Source: CAYTZA01 sp964442365
GTDB taxonomy: Bacteria; Patescibacteriota; Minisyncoccia; Phycocordibacterales; DAORIS01
Direction of reading: 5' to 3'
Length of the DNA stretch: 64,000 nt
Assembly: GCA_964442365.1 (NCBI GenBank)
Contig: CAYTZA010000001.1
Location: 1 to 64,000, forward strand
The translations under genes and the position numbers were made by a program. The notes beneath the pieces are model-generated. The model was not told the origin of the DNA, searched no databases, and worked only from the letters and a program-made list of their open reading frames with translations. Below, piece after piece: positions 1 through 8,142 of the stretch (its first letter is position 1; each line of letters opens with the position of its first letter).

Positions 1-222
1 TGAGGTCTGCAACTCGACCTCATGAAGCCGGAATTGCTAGTAATCGCAGGTCAGCTATACTGCGGTGAATACGTTCTCAAGTCTTGTACTCACCGCCCGT
101 CAACTCAAGGGAGTTGGGAATACCCGAAATATCACGTATGTGGTCCTAAGGTAAGCTCAATGACAGGGAGTAAGTCGTAACAAGGCACGGGTAGCGGAAG
201 CTGCTCGTGGAATATTTCAAAT
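1..222 (+). rRNA. rrs: 16S ribosomal RNA, 3' end (partial)
   Basis: This is the last ~220 nt of small-subunit rRNA; the 5' part lies outside the window. Conserved blocks are visible: CACCGCCCGTC in the decoding region and GTCGTAACAAGG before helix 45. Helix 45 is ten fully paired positions (186-195 with 200-209, including G-U pairs) closed by a GGAA loop at 196-199, the usual KsgA dimethylation loop. The 13 nt after it, normally GAUCACCUCCUUA, read GAATATTTCAAAT, so no anti-Shine-Dalgarno is encoded. The 3' end is placed by counting from the loop as in E. coli. No 23S, 5S or spacer tRNA pair follows, so the rRNA genes are unlinked. Confidence 0.95.
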
Positions 223-478
223 GAACAACGTTTTGATTGTGCTTCGGCCTTTCAAAACTTAAAAGGCGATTATCTCTTCTGCGCAAGTAGATAGAGATAA
301 GATCATAGTGTTGTATCTTTACATGACACTCGTTTTGCTAGGTATACGTAACTAGATCTATATAACACAGGATGTTGTATATGAACGGTAAGCCTCTAAT
401 CTTTCGAGATTTTGGCAAGCCTTAAGAACGGAACAAAATAAAGGACAATATACACAAATCCACCCCAAAAGGGTGGAT
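223..478 (+). other. 16S downstream spacer with hairpins, no gene
   Basis: About 350 nt separate the 16S end from the next gene. I see no 23S, 5S or tRNA sequence and no convincing ORF. Three inverted repeats could fold in the trailer: GTTTTGA with TCAAAAC just after the 16S end, TTATCTCT with AGAGATAA near 270-297, and AAATCCACCC with GGGTGGATTT at 456-480. They may serve as processing stems or an rRNA terminator, though none is followed by a T-run. No CCTCC occurs here, which argues against the anti-SD being displaced downstream by an insertion. Confidence 0.6.
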
Positions 479-507
479 TTGACATTGTACACAGTACATG
501 ATATAGT
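479..507 (+). promoter_or_regulatory. Sigma70-type promoter of the gene at 570
   Basis: TTGACA at 479-484, a 17-nt spacer and TATAGT at 502-507. Predicted transcript start is about 514, giving a 5' leader of about 56 nt. This layout differs from most core genes here, whose -10 box abuts the start codon. Confidence 0.75.
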
Positions 508-538
508 CTTGGTTGGTTCTCTTTTTGTTTTTCACACC

Positions 539-563
539 TTTTTTCCCGCTTAGCGGGAAGGAG
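539..563 (+). promoter_or_regulatory. Hairpin occluding the Shine-Dalgarno site of the gene at 570
   Basis: Eleven consecutive pairs (539-549 with 553-563, loop TTA) include a perfect TTCCCGC/GCGGGAA core and a run of U residues facing the SD AAGGAGA at 558-564. The folded RNA would hide most of the ribosome binding site. A U-run facing AGGA resembles fourU-type RNA thermometers, but that function is inference only. Confidence 0.4.
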
Positions 564-569
564 AAGAGT

Positions 570-740
570 ATGCCTGAGCAGATTCGGCCGCATGGGGTTT
601 CCGTTGAAGAGGTGCGTGAGGGTGCCGTGTTGCGTGCAAGGCACAAGATTCGCACCGGCGCTTATGACCATCCTGACGCACTCGAGGGCGTGCTGAAAGG
701 GCTCGCGCGGGATCTCGGTGTCGAGATTGTCGGTGACTGA
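570..740 (+). CDS. Small GC-rich protein, FlgM-like motif (56 aa)
   Basis: A 56-residue protein. The start at 570 is fixed by the SD AAGGAGA at 558-564, five nt upstream. The pattern RARHKIRTGAYD followed by an amphipathic segment resembles the C-terminal sigma-binding helices of FlgM-type anti-sigma factors, but no flagellar or sigma-28 gene is visible, so this is a weak structural resemblance. Codon use is strikingly GC-rich (CGG, CTC, GCG, GGC) compared with pyk or radC. It has its own promoter, an SD-hiding hairpin and a strong terminator, so it is a self-contained unit. Probably acquired; function unknown. Confidence 0.65.
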   Translation: MPEQIRPHGVSVEEVREGAVLRARHKIRTGAYDHPDALEGVLKGLARDLGVEIVGD

Positions 741-789
741 ACGGGGCGGTAAGGGAGAGAGAAACGCAATAGGAGAAGGAAAGGGAGTT

Positions 790-825
790 GGGGTCGCTAG
801 ACAACTGTTCTGGCGGCCCCTTTTT
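790..825 (+). terminator. Strong intrinsic terminator after the 570 gene
   Basis: A 12-bp stem (790-801 with 809-820, two or three G-U pairs), a 7-nt loop and five T residues at 821-825. Confidence 0.85.
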
Positions 826-877
826 AATACCTAAATTTATACACAAAATTACCCTCAAGTAGAGTCTTTTGAGGTAC

Positions 878-907
878 TTGACAGATAGGGTGTAAAGGTG
901 ATATAAT
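878..907 (+). promoter_or_regulatory. Sigma70-type promoter of the gene at 977
   Basis: TTGACA at 878-883, an 18-nt spacer and TATAAT at 902-907. Predicted transcript start is about 914, so the mRNA has a leader of about 63 nt carrying the SD AAAGGAG at 965-971. Confidence 0.8.
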
Positions 908-976
908 ATATAGTGAATGTGCATAGAGCTGGTATGTTCCAGATCTAGAGCATATGTTCTTTCGAAAGGAGATTTG

Positions 977-1486
977 ATGGCACGTTCTCTTCTTATCGTC
1001 GTATGCGTTCTTGTGGTCTGGATGACCACTGCATCACAGGCGATAGCAGAGACGCCAAGGACGGCGCTGATCGAAGCCTTGATTCACGTTGAATCAAAAG
1101 GCAATGACCGTGCTCATGGAGACAAACATCTCCCTGACCATGCGTATGGTTGTCTCCAGATCAGGCAACCCTGTGTCGACGATGTGAATAGTCGATACGG
1201 CACGAATTATCGAGCGCAAGACTGCTTCGGTAATCGTGAGCTCTCGTTGTGGATCTTCCATAGGTATATGGATATCTATGCGACAGAGTCTCGAATAGGT
1301 CGTAAGGTGACCTATCAGGACATGTCCAGGATCTGGAACGGGGGACCGTCTGGATGCTTCGACGATGGGTCTATCGACAAAAACGGTCGAAAGCCCAAAA
1401 GTGCAAAGGCTCGCCGGAAAGTTTCTGAGACTCAGAAACGGGCGAAGATTGAGTATTGGCAGAAGAAAGTAAAACCTCTTCTCTGA
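977..1486 (+). CDS. Secreted lysozyme/transglycosylase-like protein
   Basis: A 169-residue protein. The start at 977 is chosen because AAAGGAG lies five nt upstream; the frame is open further upstream but without a site. Residues 1-23 form a signal peptide with a likely cut after AIA, so it acts outside the cytoplasm. ALIHVESKGN followed by AYGCLQI matches the order of the catalytic Glu block and the GxxQI block of lytic transglycosylase folds, and WNGG sits where the C-terminal substrate-binding Asn/Gly cluster would be. Cys residues could form disulfides. The tail is very basic. GC is higher than in neighbouring core genes. Family assignment is by motif order only. Confidence 0.6.
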   Translation: MARSLLIVVCVLVVWMTTASQAIAETPRTALIEALIHVESKGNDRAHGDKHLPDHAYGCLQIRQPCVDDVNSRYGTNYRAQDCFGNRELSLWIFHRYMDIYATESRIGRKVTYQDMSRIWNGGPSGCFDDGSIDKNGRKPKSAKARRKVSETQKRAKIEYWQKKVKPLL

Positions 1487-1559
1487 CACTCGTTTGTTCT
1501 TGGTACGTAGGATTACGTACTGTGCAGGTGGATACCTGCTGTCAATATTGGAGTATAAA

Positions 1560-1583
1560 ACCGCTTGGAGGATTCCAGGCGGT
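1560..1583 (+). terminator. Possible terminator hairpin after the 977 gene
   Basis: A 9-bp stem, ACCGCTTGG with CCAGGCGGT, and a 6-nt loop. No immediate T-run follows; a T-rich tract begins about 18 nt later, so termination is plausible but not textbook. Confidence 0.45.
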
Positions 1584-1647
1584 TAAGTGTATATGGATAT
1601 TATTTTTTCTTGTAATTTAGATATTTTTGAGGTAATCTTTGCATATT

Positions 1648-1720
1648 GCGCTTGTAGCTCAGTTGGTAGAGCACATCACTGATACTGATGGGGTCCCAGG
1701 TTCGAATCCTGGCAGGCGCA
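1648..1720 (+). tRNA. tRNA-Ile (GAT)
   Basis: Full cloverleaf: acceptor GCGCTTG/CAGGCGC, D-stem GCTC/GAGC, anticodon loop CTGATAC (anticodon GAT), T-stem CCAGG/CCTGG with TTCGAAT loop, discriminator A at 1720. No CCA is encoded. Confidence 0.95.
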
Positions 1721-1865
1721 CAAAAACAACAAGTGAGTCTTCGAGCGAGTATGTTTTTGTAGCGTGGGGTATTTTTATACTACCGCACAAAAGTAAGTTT
1801 CCACTGGCTAAAAAGTCTAAAATACGTTACTATATCTCCTTAAATTATATATTCACGTTTATTTT

Positions 1866-3290
1866 ATGATACCCGAAAAAAAGACAAAGATCGTTGCAAC
1901 TATTGGTCCAGCTACAGAGAAAGAACCTGTTTTTACTAAACTTGTAGAAGCGGGTTTAAATGTTATGCGACTTAACTTCTCCCATGGAGATTTTGCTGAA
2001 CATCAAGCTCGTGTCGATGTATGTCGTAAGGTATCAAAAAAGTTTGGTGTTTCTGTTGCTATTCTTCAAGATCTATCTGGTCCAAAGATTCGTATTGGTG
2101 AGTTTGGTACACCAAACGGTCGTATTACACTTATTCCTGGAAAAGCATTTACGATTACAACTGACAAGATTGTGGGTGATGAAAATCGCGTATCAGTGAA
2201 CTATCCTACTTTGCCAGAAGAGCTTAAGGTTGGAAATATGGTACTTCTCGATGACGGAAAAAAACGTCTTGAAGTTACAGCTATTAAAGGCAATGATATC
2301 GTTTGTAAAGTTATTATAGGTGGTGATACAAAAGGTCGTCGAGGAGTTAATCTTCCTGGCGCATATCTCAAGATTAGTTCTATTACTGAAAAAGATCGTA
2401 AAGACTTAGAATTTGGTATTAAAAACAAAGCTGATTTTATTGCTCTTTCTTTTGTACGACGTCCTGAAGATATTTTGGAACTTCGTGGTTTACTCACTAA
2501 AGCAAAATCAGAAGCAAAGATTATTGCTAAAATTGAGACTGAAGAAGCTATTGAAAATCTCGATGCTATTATCGATCTAACTGACGGTGTTATGGTTGCT
2601 CGTGGAGATCTTGCTATTGAAATACCTGCAGAAAAAGTACCCCTTATACAGAAACGTATTATTGCTCGTTGTAATGAACTCGGTAAACCAGTGATTACTG
2701 CTACACAGATGCTCGAGTCTATGATTAAGAGTCCTGTTCCTACACGTGCTGAAGTATCTGATATTGCTAACGCTATTATCGATGGTACTGATGCGGTCAT
2801 GCTATCAGAAGAAACTACACTTGGTGAATACCCTATAGAGGCAGTAAAAGTTATGACTAGAGTGTCTTTGGAAGTAGAAAAGACATACGATCTTCAGAGA
2901 AGTATTGAAGATATTACTCATGAAAGTCCTCGTCCTGTCGATGCTGTTTCTGGTGCTGTTGTACATGTTGCTGAAGAAATTGGTGCCACATGTATTGTCG
3001 CTCTTACACACTCTGGTACGACAGCTCGTTTGGTATCACGTTTTAAACCTTCGCAGTTGATTATCGGAGCTACACCGTTTGAAAAGACTTATAATCAGTT
3101 GGCACTTACAGGCAACACTATGCCTCTTATGGTAAAAAAGACTACGACACTTATGGCTGCATTTGCTGAAGTTAAAAAGACACTTCTTAAAAAGAAAATT
3201 GTAGAAAAGGGAGATAAAGTGGTGATTATTGCTGGTTTGCCATTTAGTAAACAGGTCAATACCAATATGTTGGTAGTAGAGACTATTTAG
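1866..3290 (+). CDS. pyk: Pyruvate kinase
   Basis: Converts phosphoenolpyruvate and ADP to pyruvate and ATP, the last step of glycolysis, in the cytoplasm. 474 residues, normal for the family. The N-terminus shows KTKIVATIGPA and MRLNFSHG, the barrel carries KIETEEAIENLD and the signature VMVARGDLAIEIP, and ITATQMLESM follows, all standard PK motifs. The C-terminal domain is complete. With eno (24869) and gpmI (26688) in the same window this supports a lower glycolytic route. No SD is present; a TATATT-like box lies about 12 nt before the ATG. There is only a weak hairpin after the stop. Confidence 0.97.
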   Translation: MIPEKKTKIVATIGPATEKEPVFTKLVEAGLNVMRLNFSHGDFAEHQARVDVCRKVSKKFGVSVAILQDLSGPKIRIGEFGTPNGRITLIPGKAFTITTDKIVGDENRVSVNYPTLPEELKVGNMVLLDDGKKRLEVTAIKGNDIVCKVIIGGDTKGRRGVNLPGAYLKISSITEKDRKDLEFGIKNKADFIALSFVRRPEDILELRGLLTKAKSEAKIIAKIETEEAIENLDAIIDLTDGVMVARGDLAIEIPAEKVPLIQKRIIARCNELGKPVITATQMLESMIKSPVPTRAEVSDIANAIIDGTDAVMLSEETTLGEYPIEAVKVMTRVSLEVEKTYDLQRSIEDITHESPRPVDAVSGAVVHVAEEIGATCIVALTHSGTTARLVSRFKPSQLIIGATPFEKTYNQLALTGNTMPLMVKKTTTLMAAFAEVKKTLLKKKIVEKGDKVVIIAGLPFSKQVNTNMLVVETI

Positions 3291-3331
3291 TCTTTATTTA
3301 AATACCCTTTATGGGTACTTTAGGGGCAGTC

Positions 3332-3340
3332 TGGTATACT
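3332..3340 (+). promoter_or_regulatory. Extended -10 promoter giving a near-leaderless radC mRNA
   Basis: TGGTATACT, an extended -10 element, ends 9 nt before the ATG at 3350. With the usual 6-7 nt from -10 to transcript start the leader is only 2-3 nt. No SD precedes the start. Confidence 0.65.
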
Positions 3341-3349
3341 ATTTTCTAT

Positions 3350-4102
3350 ATGAATACATTTGCAAAATCGTATGTCTTAACAGACACAGACCTGCTTATG
3401 GACGTTGATAATAAACGTCAGGCTGGTTACGTTATCAAGGTTCGTGATATGGAAGAATCAGATAAGCCTCGAGAGAAGCTTATTGCCGGTGGTCCAGGAG
3501 CACTTTCTGTAGCAGAACTTATGGCAATTGTACTTGGTACGGGGACTAAAAAAGAGGAAGTATTAGAAATGGCTAATCGAGTAGTTAAAGAATATGGTGA
3601 AAGAATCTTGTCTCGACAAGTAAGCGCAGAACAGTTGGCAACAGATCTTGATATTCCTATAGGAAAAGCTTCTCAAATTGTTGCGGTTGGAGAGCTTGGA
3701 AGACGTTTTTTTGATAAAACAGCTGAAGGTCTTGCAGTGATTCGTACACCGGAGGATGCACACCACTATTTGCGTGATATGCATAATCTTCCTAAGGAAC
3801 ATGTGCGTGGTATTTATCTAAATACTCACTATCAAGTAATACACGATGAAGTGATTTCTATTGGTACTGTAAACTCTAATCTCGTTCATCCACGTGAAGT
3901 ATTTCGTCCTGCTTTACAATACGGCGCAGCGGCAGTGATTATTGCCCACAATCATCCGTCTGGAGTTATGAAGGCATCAGATTCTGATATTGCTACTACT
4001 AAACAAATCGTAGAAGCAGGAAAAATTCTTGGTATTCATGTAATTGATCATATTATTGTAAGTGGTGATAAATTCATTAGTGTGGATGTCAGTTATGAAT
4101 GA
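3350..4102 (+). CDS. radC: RadC family JAB/MPN protein
   Basis: 250 residues. The C-terminal JAB1/MPN-like domain carries the zinc motif: a conserved Glu region around VISIGTVNSNLVHPREV and then HNHPSG with a downstream Asp (SDSD). The N-terminal part has a helix-hairpin-helix-like region (LATDLDIPIGKASQIVAV). RadC proteins were named for DNA repair, but their role is disputed; a metallo-hydrolase or DNA-processing role is possible. The start at 3350 fits the -10 box just upstream; the open frame extends 13 codons further with no signal. Its last bases overlap murD in ATGAATGA, so the two are translationally linked. Confidence 0.92.
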   Translation: MNTFAKSYVLTDTDLLMDVDNKRQAGYVIKVRDMEESDKPREKLIAGGPGALSVAELMAIVLGTGTKKEEVLEMANRVVKEYGERILSRQVSAEQLATDLDIPIGKASQIVAVGELGRRFFDKTAEGLAVIRTPEDAHHYLRDMHNLPKEHVRGIYLNTHYQVIHDEVISIGTVNSNLVHPREVFRPALQYGAAAVIIAHNHPSGVMKASDSDIATTKQIVEAGKILGIHVIDHIIVSGDKFISVDVSYE

Positions 4103-5414
4103 TTTTCGTGGAAAAAGAATAACAGTTATGGGACTCGGCCTTTTAGGTCGAGGTATTGGTGATGTTCGTTTTTTAGCTTCGCAAGGAGCAATCCTTACTG
4201 TGACTGATTTGAAAACAAAAGAGGCTCTTGCTCCAGCTTTAGCAGAACTTAAAAAACTCAAAGATATTACTTATGTTCTCGGAGAGCATAGACTTGAAGA
4301 TTTTCGTGACAAAGACATGATTATAAAATCAGCTGGTGTTCCACTTGATTCTCCGTATATAGAAGAAGCGCGTAAAGAAGGAATACCAATTGAAATGAGT
4401 ACCTCTCTATTTGCGCGCATCACACCTGCTACGATTATTGGGATTACTGGTACGCGTGGAAAATCTACGGTTACGCATCTATTGTATGAGATTTTAAAAG
4501 AGGCATATAAAGGTAAAAAACAAAAAGTATATCTTGGTGGTAATGTAAAAGGAGTATCCACACTCGAATTATTACCAGTTGCCAAAAAGGGTGACATGGT
4601 GGTGCTTGAATTGGACTCTTGGCAATTACAAGGTTTTGGAGAGGCTAAAATAAGTCCTCATGTATCTATTTTCACAACATTTATGTCTGATCATTTGAAT
4701 TATTATAAAAATGATACGAAACAATATTTTACTGATAAATCATATATATATCGTTTTCAGAAAAAAGGAGATATTTTAGTGGCAGGGAAACAGATGGCTA
4801 GTTTAATACGTAATCGTCCTGATAAAATAATTGTTGATGAAAATACACTTCCTGTTGATTGGAAACTTAAAATGCCCGGTATTCATAATCGTTACAATAC
4901 AGCACTGGCGGTAACTGCTGCTCTGGCTTTGGGTGTAAAAAAAGAAGTTATAAAAAGTGTGGCAGAAAAGTTTAAAGGAGTCCCAGGACGTCTTGAATTG
5001 GTTAGGACAGTAAGTGGGGTATCTTTCTACAATGACACAACCGCTACCACTCCTGAGGCTACTATTGCGGCTTTAGAAGCGCTTGGTATTGATCATGCCA
5101 AACACATCGTACTTATCATGGGTGGGGCAGATAAAGCTCTTGATATGTCAGAATTGCCGGCTGTGATTAAAAAATATGTCAAAGCGGTAGTGTTACTACC
5201 TGGTACAGGAACAGATCGGATTATTTCTGAAAAAGTATTTCAGCGGTTAGATCCTGTATGTGTTGAGTCTCTTCCAGATGCTCTTCATTCTGCGAGAATA
5301 TATGCAGCTCCAGACGATATCGTGCTATTTAGTCCAGCTTTTGCATCTTTTGGACTTTTCAAAAATGAATTTGATCGTGGTGAACAATTTAATACTTTAT
5401 GCAAATCGATTTAA
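4095..5414 (+). CDS. murD: UDP-N-acetylmuramoylalanine--D-glutamate ligase
   Basis: Adds D-glutamate to UDP-MurNAc-L-Ala in peptidoglycan precursor synthesis. 439 residues from the ATG at 4095, which overlaps the radC stop; longer starts would lie further inside radC. The N-terminal Rossmann-like domain (ITVMGLGLLGRGIG) is followed by the Mur ligase P-loop GITGTRGKST, the central ATPase and the C-terminal domain (MGGADKALDM, FSPAFASFGLF). The motif TPEATIAALEAL is typical of MurD. It overlaps murC by 16 nt. With murC, murB and murJ nearby the organism builds its own wall. Confidence 0.95.
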   Translation: MNDFRGKRITVMGLGLLGRGIGDVRFLASQGAILTVTDLKTKEALAPALAELKKLKDITYVLGEHRLEDFRDKDMIIKSAGVPLDSPYIEEARKEGIPIEMSTSLFARITPATIIGITGTRGKSTVTHLLYEILKEAYKGKKQKVYLGGNVKGVSTLELLPVAKKGDMVVLELDSWQLQGFGEAKISPHVSIFTTFMSDHLNYYKNDTKQYFTDKSYIYRFQKKGDILVAGKQMASLIRNRPDKIIVDENTLPVDWKLKMPGIHNRYNTALAVTAALALGVKKEVIKSVAEKFKGVPGRLELVRTVSGVSFYNDTTATTPEATIAALEALGIDHAKHIVLIMGGADKALDMSELPAVIKKYVKAVVLLPGTGTDRIISEKVFQRLDPVCVESLPDALHSARIYAAPDDIVLFSPAFASFGLFKNEFDRGEQFNTLCKSI

Positions 5415-6709
5415 ATACTGTTAAAAATGTTTACATAATTGGTATCGGTGGTATTGGTATATCTGCTATTGCGAGGTTTCTTTATGGCCGTGGGGTACAA
5501 GTATCTGGATCAGATCGTGATGCTTCTCGTGTAACAGAAGGGCTTGGTATTTTAGGTATAGAAGTTTTTATTGGGTCAGATGTATCACATATTCCGGTAT
5601 CGTGTGATTGTATTCTTTATACAGTTGCTATACCTGAAAACCATCCGGATATTATTGAAGCAAAAAAAAGAGGTATTCCGATGCTTACGTATCCACAAGC
5701 TCTTAAGCAGATATCACAAGACAAAAAAACCATTGCTATTTCAGGGACTCATGGAAAGACAACTACTACTGCCATGCTTGCTACTATTCTTATCGATACA
5801 GGTGTGGACCCCTCAGTTATAGTTGGTAGTCTTATGAAAGATTCTAAGGGTGTAGAAAGTAATTTTATTTCTGGTGCAAGTGATTATTTGGTAGTAGAAG
5901 CTGATGAATATAAAAAATCATTTCATAGTTTGTATCCTAAAATATTAGTAATTACTAATATCGATGAAGATCATCTTGATTTTTATAAAGATCTTACTGA
6001 TATTCAAAATAGTTTTATTGAGCTCGCTAAACGTGTACCTACTGACGGTTATCTTATCTGTAATATATCTGATCCACATCTTGCTCCTGTCATACAGAGT
6101 GTTAACTGTAAGATCGTTGATTATAGTGCCATAGAACATGACGGCTCACTGAAAGTTCCTGGAGAGCACAATCGTAGCAATGCTCGGGCTGCTTTGGCTG
6201 CCGCCCAGGCATTGGGTATTTCTCTTTCTGATTCTGTAAAATCAGTGGTTACTTTTTCTGGTGTATGGAGACGTTTTGAGTATAAGGGAAAAACTGAAAA
6301 AGGTGCACTTGTATATGATGATTATGCGCACAATCCTCACAAAGTACGATCAGTATTGGCTGGAGCTCGTGAATTTTTTGGTAAAGATAAAAAAATTATT
6401 GCAGTATTTCAGCCACATTTGTTTAGTCGCACTAAAACTTTATTCAATGAATTTGTTAAATCTTTTGATGATGCCGATGAAATAGTTTTTGTCCCTATAT
6501 ATCCTGCTCGTGAGGCTTTTGATCCTTCTATATCGTCAGAACAGTTAGCCGAAGAGTTAAAAAAACGGTGTAAAACCGTATCGGTGCAAAGCAACTTTGA
6601 AGATCTTCTCCTGTATCTTAAAGGTATTGATAAAGAGGGTATAGTTTTTATGACAATTGGTGCTGGGGATATCAATACAGTTTCTGATAGATTGCTTCCA
6701 AAAAAATAA
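5399..6709 (+). CDS. murC: UDP-N-acetylmuramate--L-alanine ligase
   Basis: Adds L-alanine to UDP-MurNAc, the step before MurD. 436 residues. It begins with YIIGIGGIGISAIARFL, the MurC dinucleotide-like domain, has the ATP loop AISGTHGKTTTTAML, VVEADEYKKSF and the His-rich C-terminal block YDDYAHNPHKV followed by FQPHLFSRT. The start overlaps the end of murD, so radC-murD-murC form one transcript. No SD is visible at the internal start. Confidence 0.96.
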   Translation: MQIDLNTVKNVYIIGIGGIGISAIARFLYGRGVQVSGSDRDASRVTEGLGILGIEVFIGSDVSHIPVSCDCILYTVAIPENHPDIIEAKKRGIPMLTYPQALKQISQDKKTIAISGTHGKTTTTAMLATILIDTGVDPSVIVGSLMKDSKGVESNFISGASDYLVVEADEYKKSFHSLYPKILVITNIDEDHLDFYKDLTDIQNSFIELAKRVPTDGYLICNISDPHLAPVIQSVNCKIVDYSAIEHDGSLKVPGEHNRSNARAALAAAQALGISLSDSVKSVVTFSGVWRRFEYKGKTEKGALVYDDYAHNPHKVRSVLAGAREFFGKDKKIIAVFQPHLFSRTKTLFNEFVKSFDDADEIVFVPIYPAREAFDPSISSEQLAEELKKRCKTVSVQSNFEDLLLYLKGIDKEGIVFMTIGAGDINTVSDRLLPKK

Positions 6710-6726
6710 TATGAGACAATCGCAGT

Positions 6727-6957
6727 ATGAAGAAGAAAATAATCCTTATACTTGCCTGCATCATAGCCCTTATCCCTTTTACAGGATTTCCTGATTCTTG
6801 GAAAACATTGATTATATCTTTATTGGCTATATCAATAATTGTTATCGTCTATCGTGAAGATATTCGTAACTTTTTTGCAGTACCACAATATCCTCCAGGA
6901 AGAATCGTCGAAGGGGATAGTTTTGTAGAAAGTACTGGTCCAGTACAAGGAGCATGA
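6727..6957 (+). CDS. Small two-helix membrane protein (76 aa)
   Basis: Two hydrophobic segments (about residues 4-20 and 26-42) followed by a short polar tail containing YPPGRIVEGDSFVES. It lies 17 nt after murC and overlaps the next gene by 4 nt (ATGA), so it belongs to the wall operon. I do not recognise the family. The position suggests an envelope role, but nothing shows a catalytic function. Confidence 0.7.
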   Translation: MKKKIILILACIIALIPFTGFPDSWKTLIISLLAISIIVIVYREDIRNFFAVPQYPPGRIVEGDSFVESTGPVQGA

Positions 6958-8138
6958 GAAAAAAGAAATCCCATAAAAAGTATGTTCTGCTTGGTAGTGG
7001 AATAGGTTTTATGGTGTGTTTTTTTGTACTGTCGTATGCGATATTGCCAGATTTTTTTAGAAGTTCATATGAAGCTTTAGCTCAGCCATCTGCTACTACT
7101 ACACAAAAAATAGTACCAAAACGTATTGTTACGCATATTCCTACTCCATCAGCAGTTAAAGCGATATATATGACCAGTTGGGTTGCTGGTACTTCAGATA
7201 TACGTAGACCACTTGTATCACTTATCGATGAAACAGAAATCAATTCTGTAGTTATAGATATTAAAGATTACACAGGAGAGATATCTTTTGAGGTCAATGA
7301 TCCTTTTTTACAATCTGTTGGTTCAGGTTCTCGTCGTATTGTAGATATCGATGATTTTATAGATTTACTTCATAGTAAGGGTATATATGTAATCGGTCGT
7401 ATTAGTGTTTTTCAAGATCAATATTTTGTAAAAAAACATCCTGAATTTGCGGTAAAGAAAAATAGTGATCGCACTGTCCCATGGGCAGATCGTAAAGGTA
7501 TACAGTGGCTTGATGCCGGCTCACATGATGTATGGGATTATATTGTCGCTATTGGTAAAGAGGCGTATGGCCGTGGTTTTGATGAGCTTAATTTTGATTA
7601 TATTAGATTTCCTTCAGATGGAAATATGAACGATGTTTATTATCCGTGGAGTGGAACTACTACAAAATCAGTCGTGCTTAATAGTTTTTTTGAACATATA
7701 AAATCGGTATTTTCTCCTCTTTCTATTCCAATCTCCGCTGATCTTTTTGGGATGACTACAACCAATACTGACGATTTAAATATTGGGCAAGTACTAGAAC
7801 ATGCTCTTGTTAATTTTGATTTTGTAGCGCCTATGGTCTATCCGTCACACTATCCTCCAGGGTGGAATAACTTTAAAGATCCAGAAAGTTATCCTTATGA
7901 AGTAATTAATATTTCCATGAAAGCTGCTGTTGATCGTGCCAATATTATAGGTGTCAGTCCTTTGAAGCTTCGTCCTTGGTTACAGGATTTTGGATTACGA
8001 ATGTCTTATGGTGCAAAAGAGGTAAAAGCCCAAATACAAGCTACTGAAGATGTTGGTCTTACTAGTTGGATGCTGTGGAATGCTTCTAATAAGTATACAA
8101 AAGGTGCTTTATCGCAAGCCTCAACTACGATACAATAG
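6954..8138 (+). CDS. DUF4015 putative glycoside hydrolase, membrane-anchored
   Basis: 394 residues. One N-terminal transmembrane segment (about 12-32) after a basic KKK head, then a Ser/Thr/Pro linker, so the enzyme domain is outside the membrane. The rest matches the DUF4015 (COG1306) TIM-barrel type: AIYMTSWVAG at the first strand, VVIDIKDYTGEI, YVIGRISVFQD, the acidic strand FDELNFDYIRFPSDG, and ISADLFGM and APMVYPSHYP near the end. These are relatives of polysaccharide-cleaving barrels; substrate unknown. It overlaps the small membrane protein upstream by 4 nt. A wall- or glycan-processing role fits the murDC neighbours but is inferred. Confidence 0.85.
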   Translation: MRKKKSHKKYVLLGSGIGFMVCFFVLSYAILPDFFRSSYEALAQPSATTTQKIVPKRIVTHIPTPSAVKAIYMTSWVAGTSDIRRPLVSLIDETEINSVVIDIKDYTGEISFEVNDPFLQSVGSGSRRIVDIDDFIDLLHSKGIYVIGRISVFQDQYFVKKHPEFAVKKNSDRTVPWADRKGIQWLDAGSHDVWDYIVAIGKEAYGRGFDELNFDYIRFPSDGNMNDVYYPWSGTTTKSVVLNSFFEHIKSVFSPLSIPISADLFGMTTTNTDDLNIGQVLEHALVNFDFVAPMVYPSHYPPGWNNFKDPESYPYEVINISMKAAVDRANIIGVSPLKLRPWLQDFGLRMSYGAKEVKAQIQATEDVGLTSWMLWNASNKYTKGALSQASTTIQ

Positions 8139-8142
8139 TTAC

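Noticed and set aside
1639..1869. Frame through tRNA-Ile reading MHIALVAQLVEHI and on
   Set aside because: A typical translation of a tRNA gene, not a protein.
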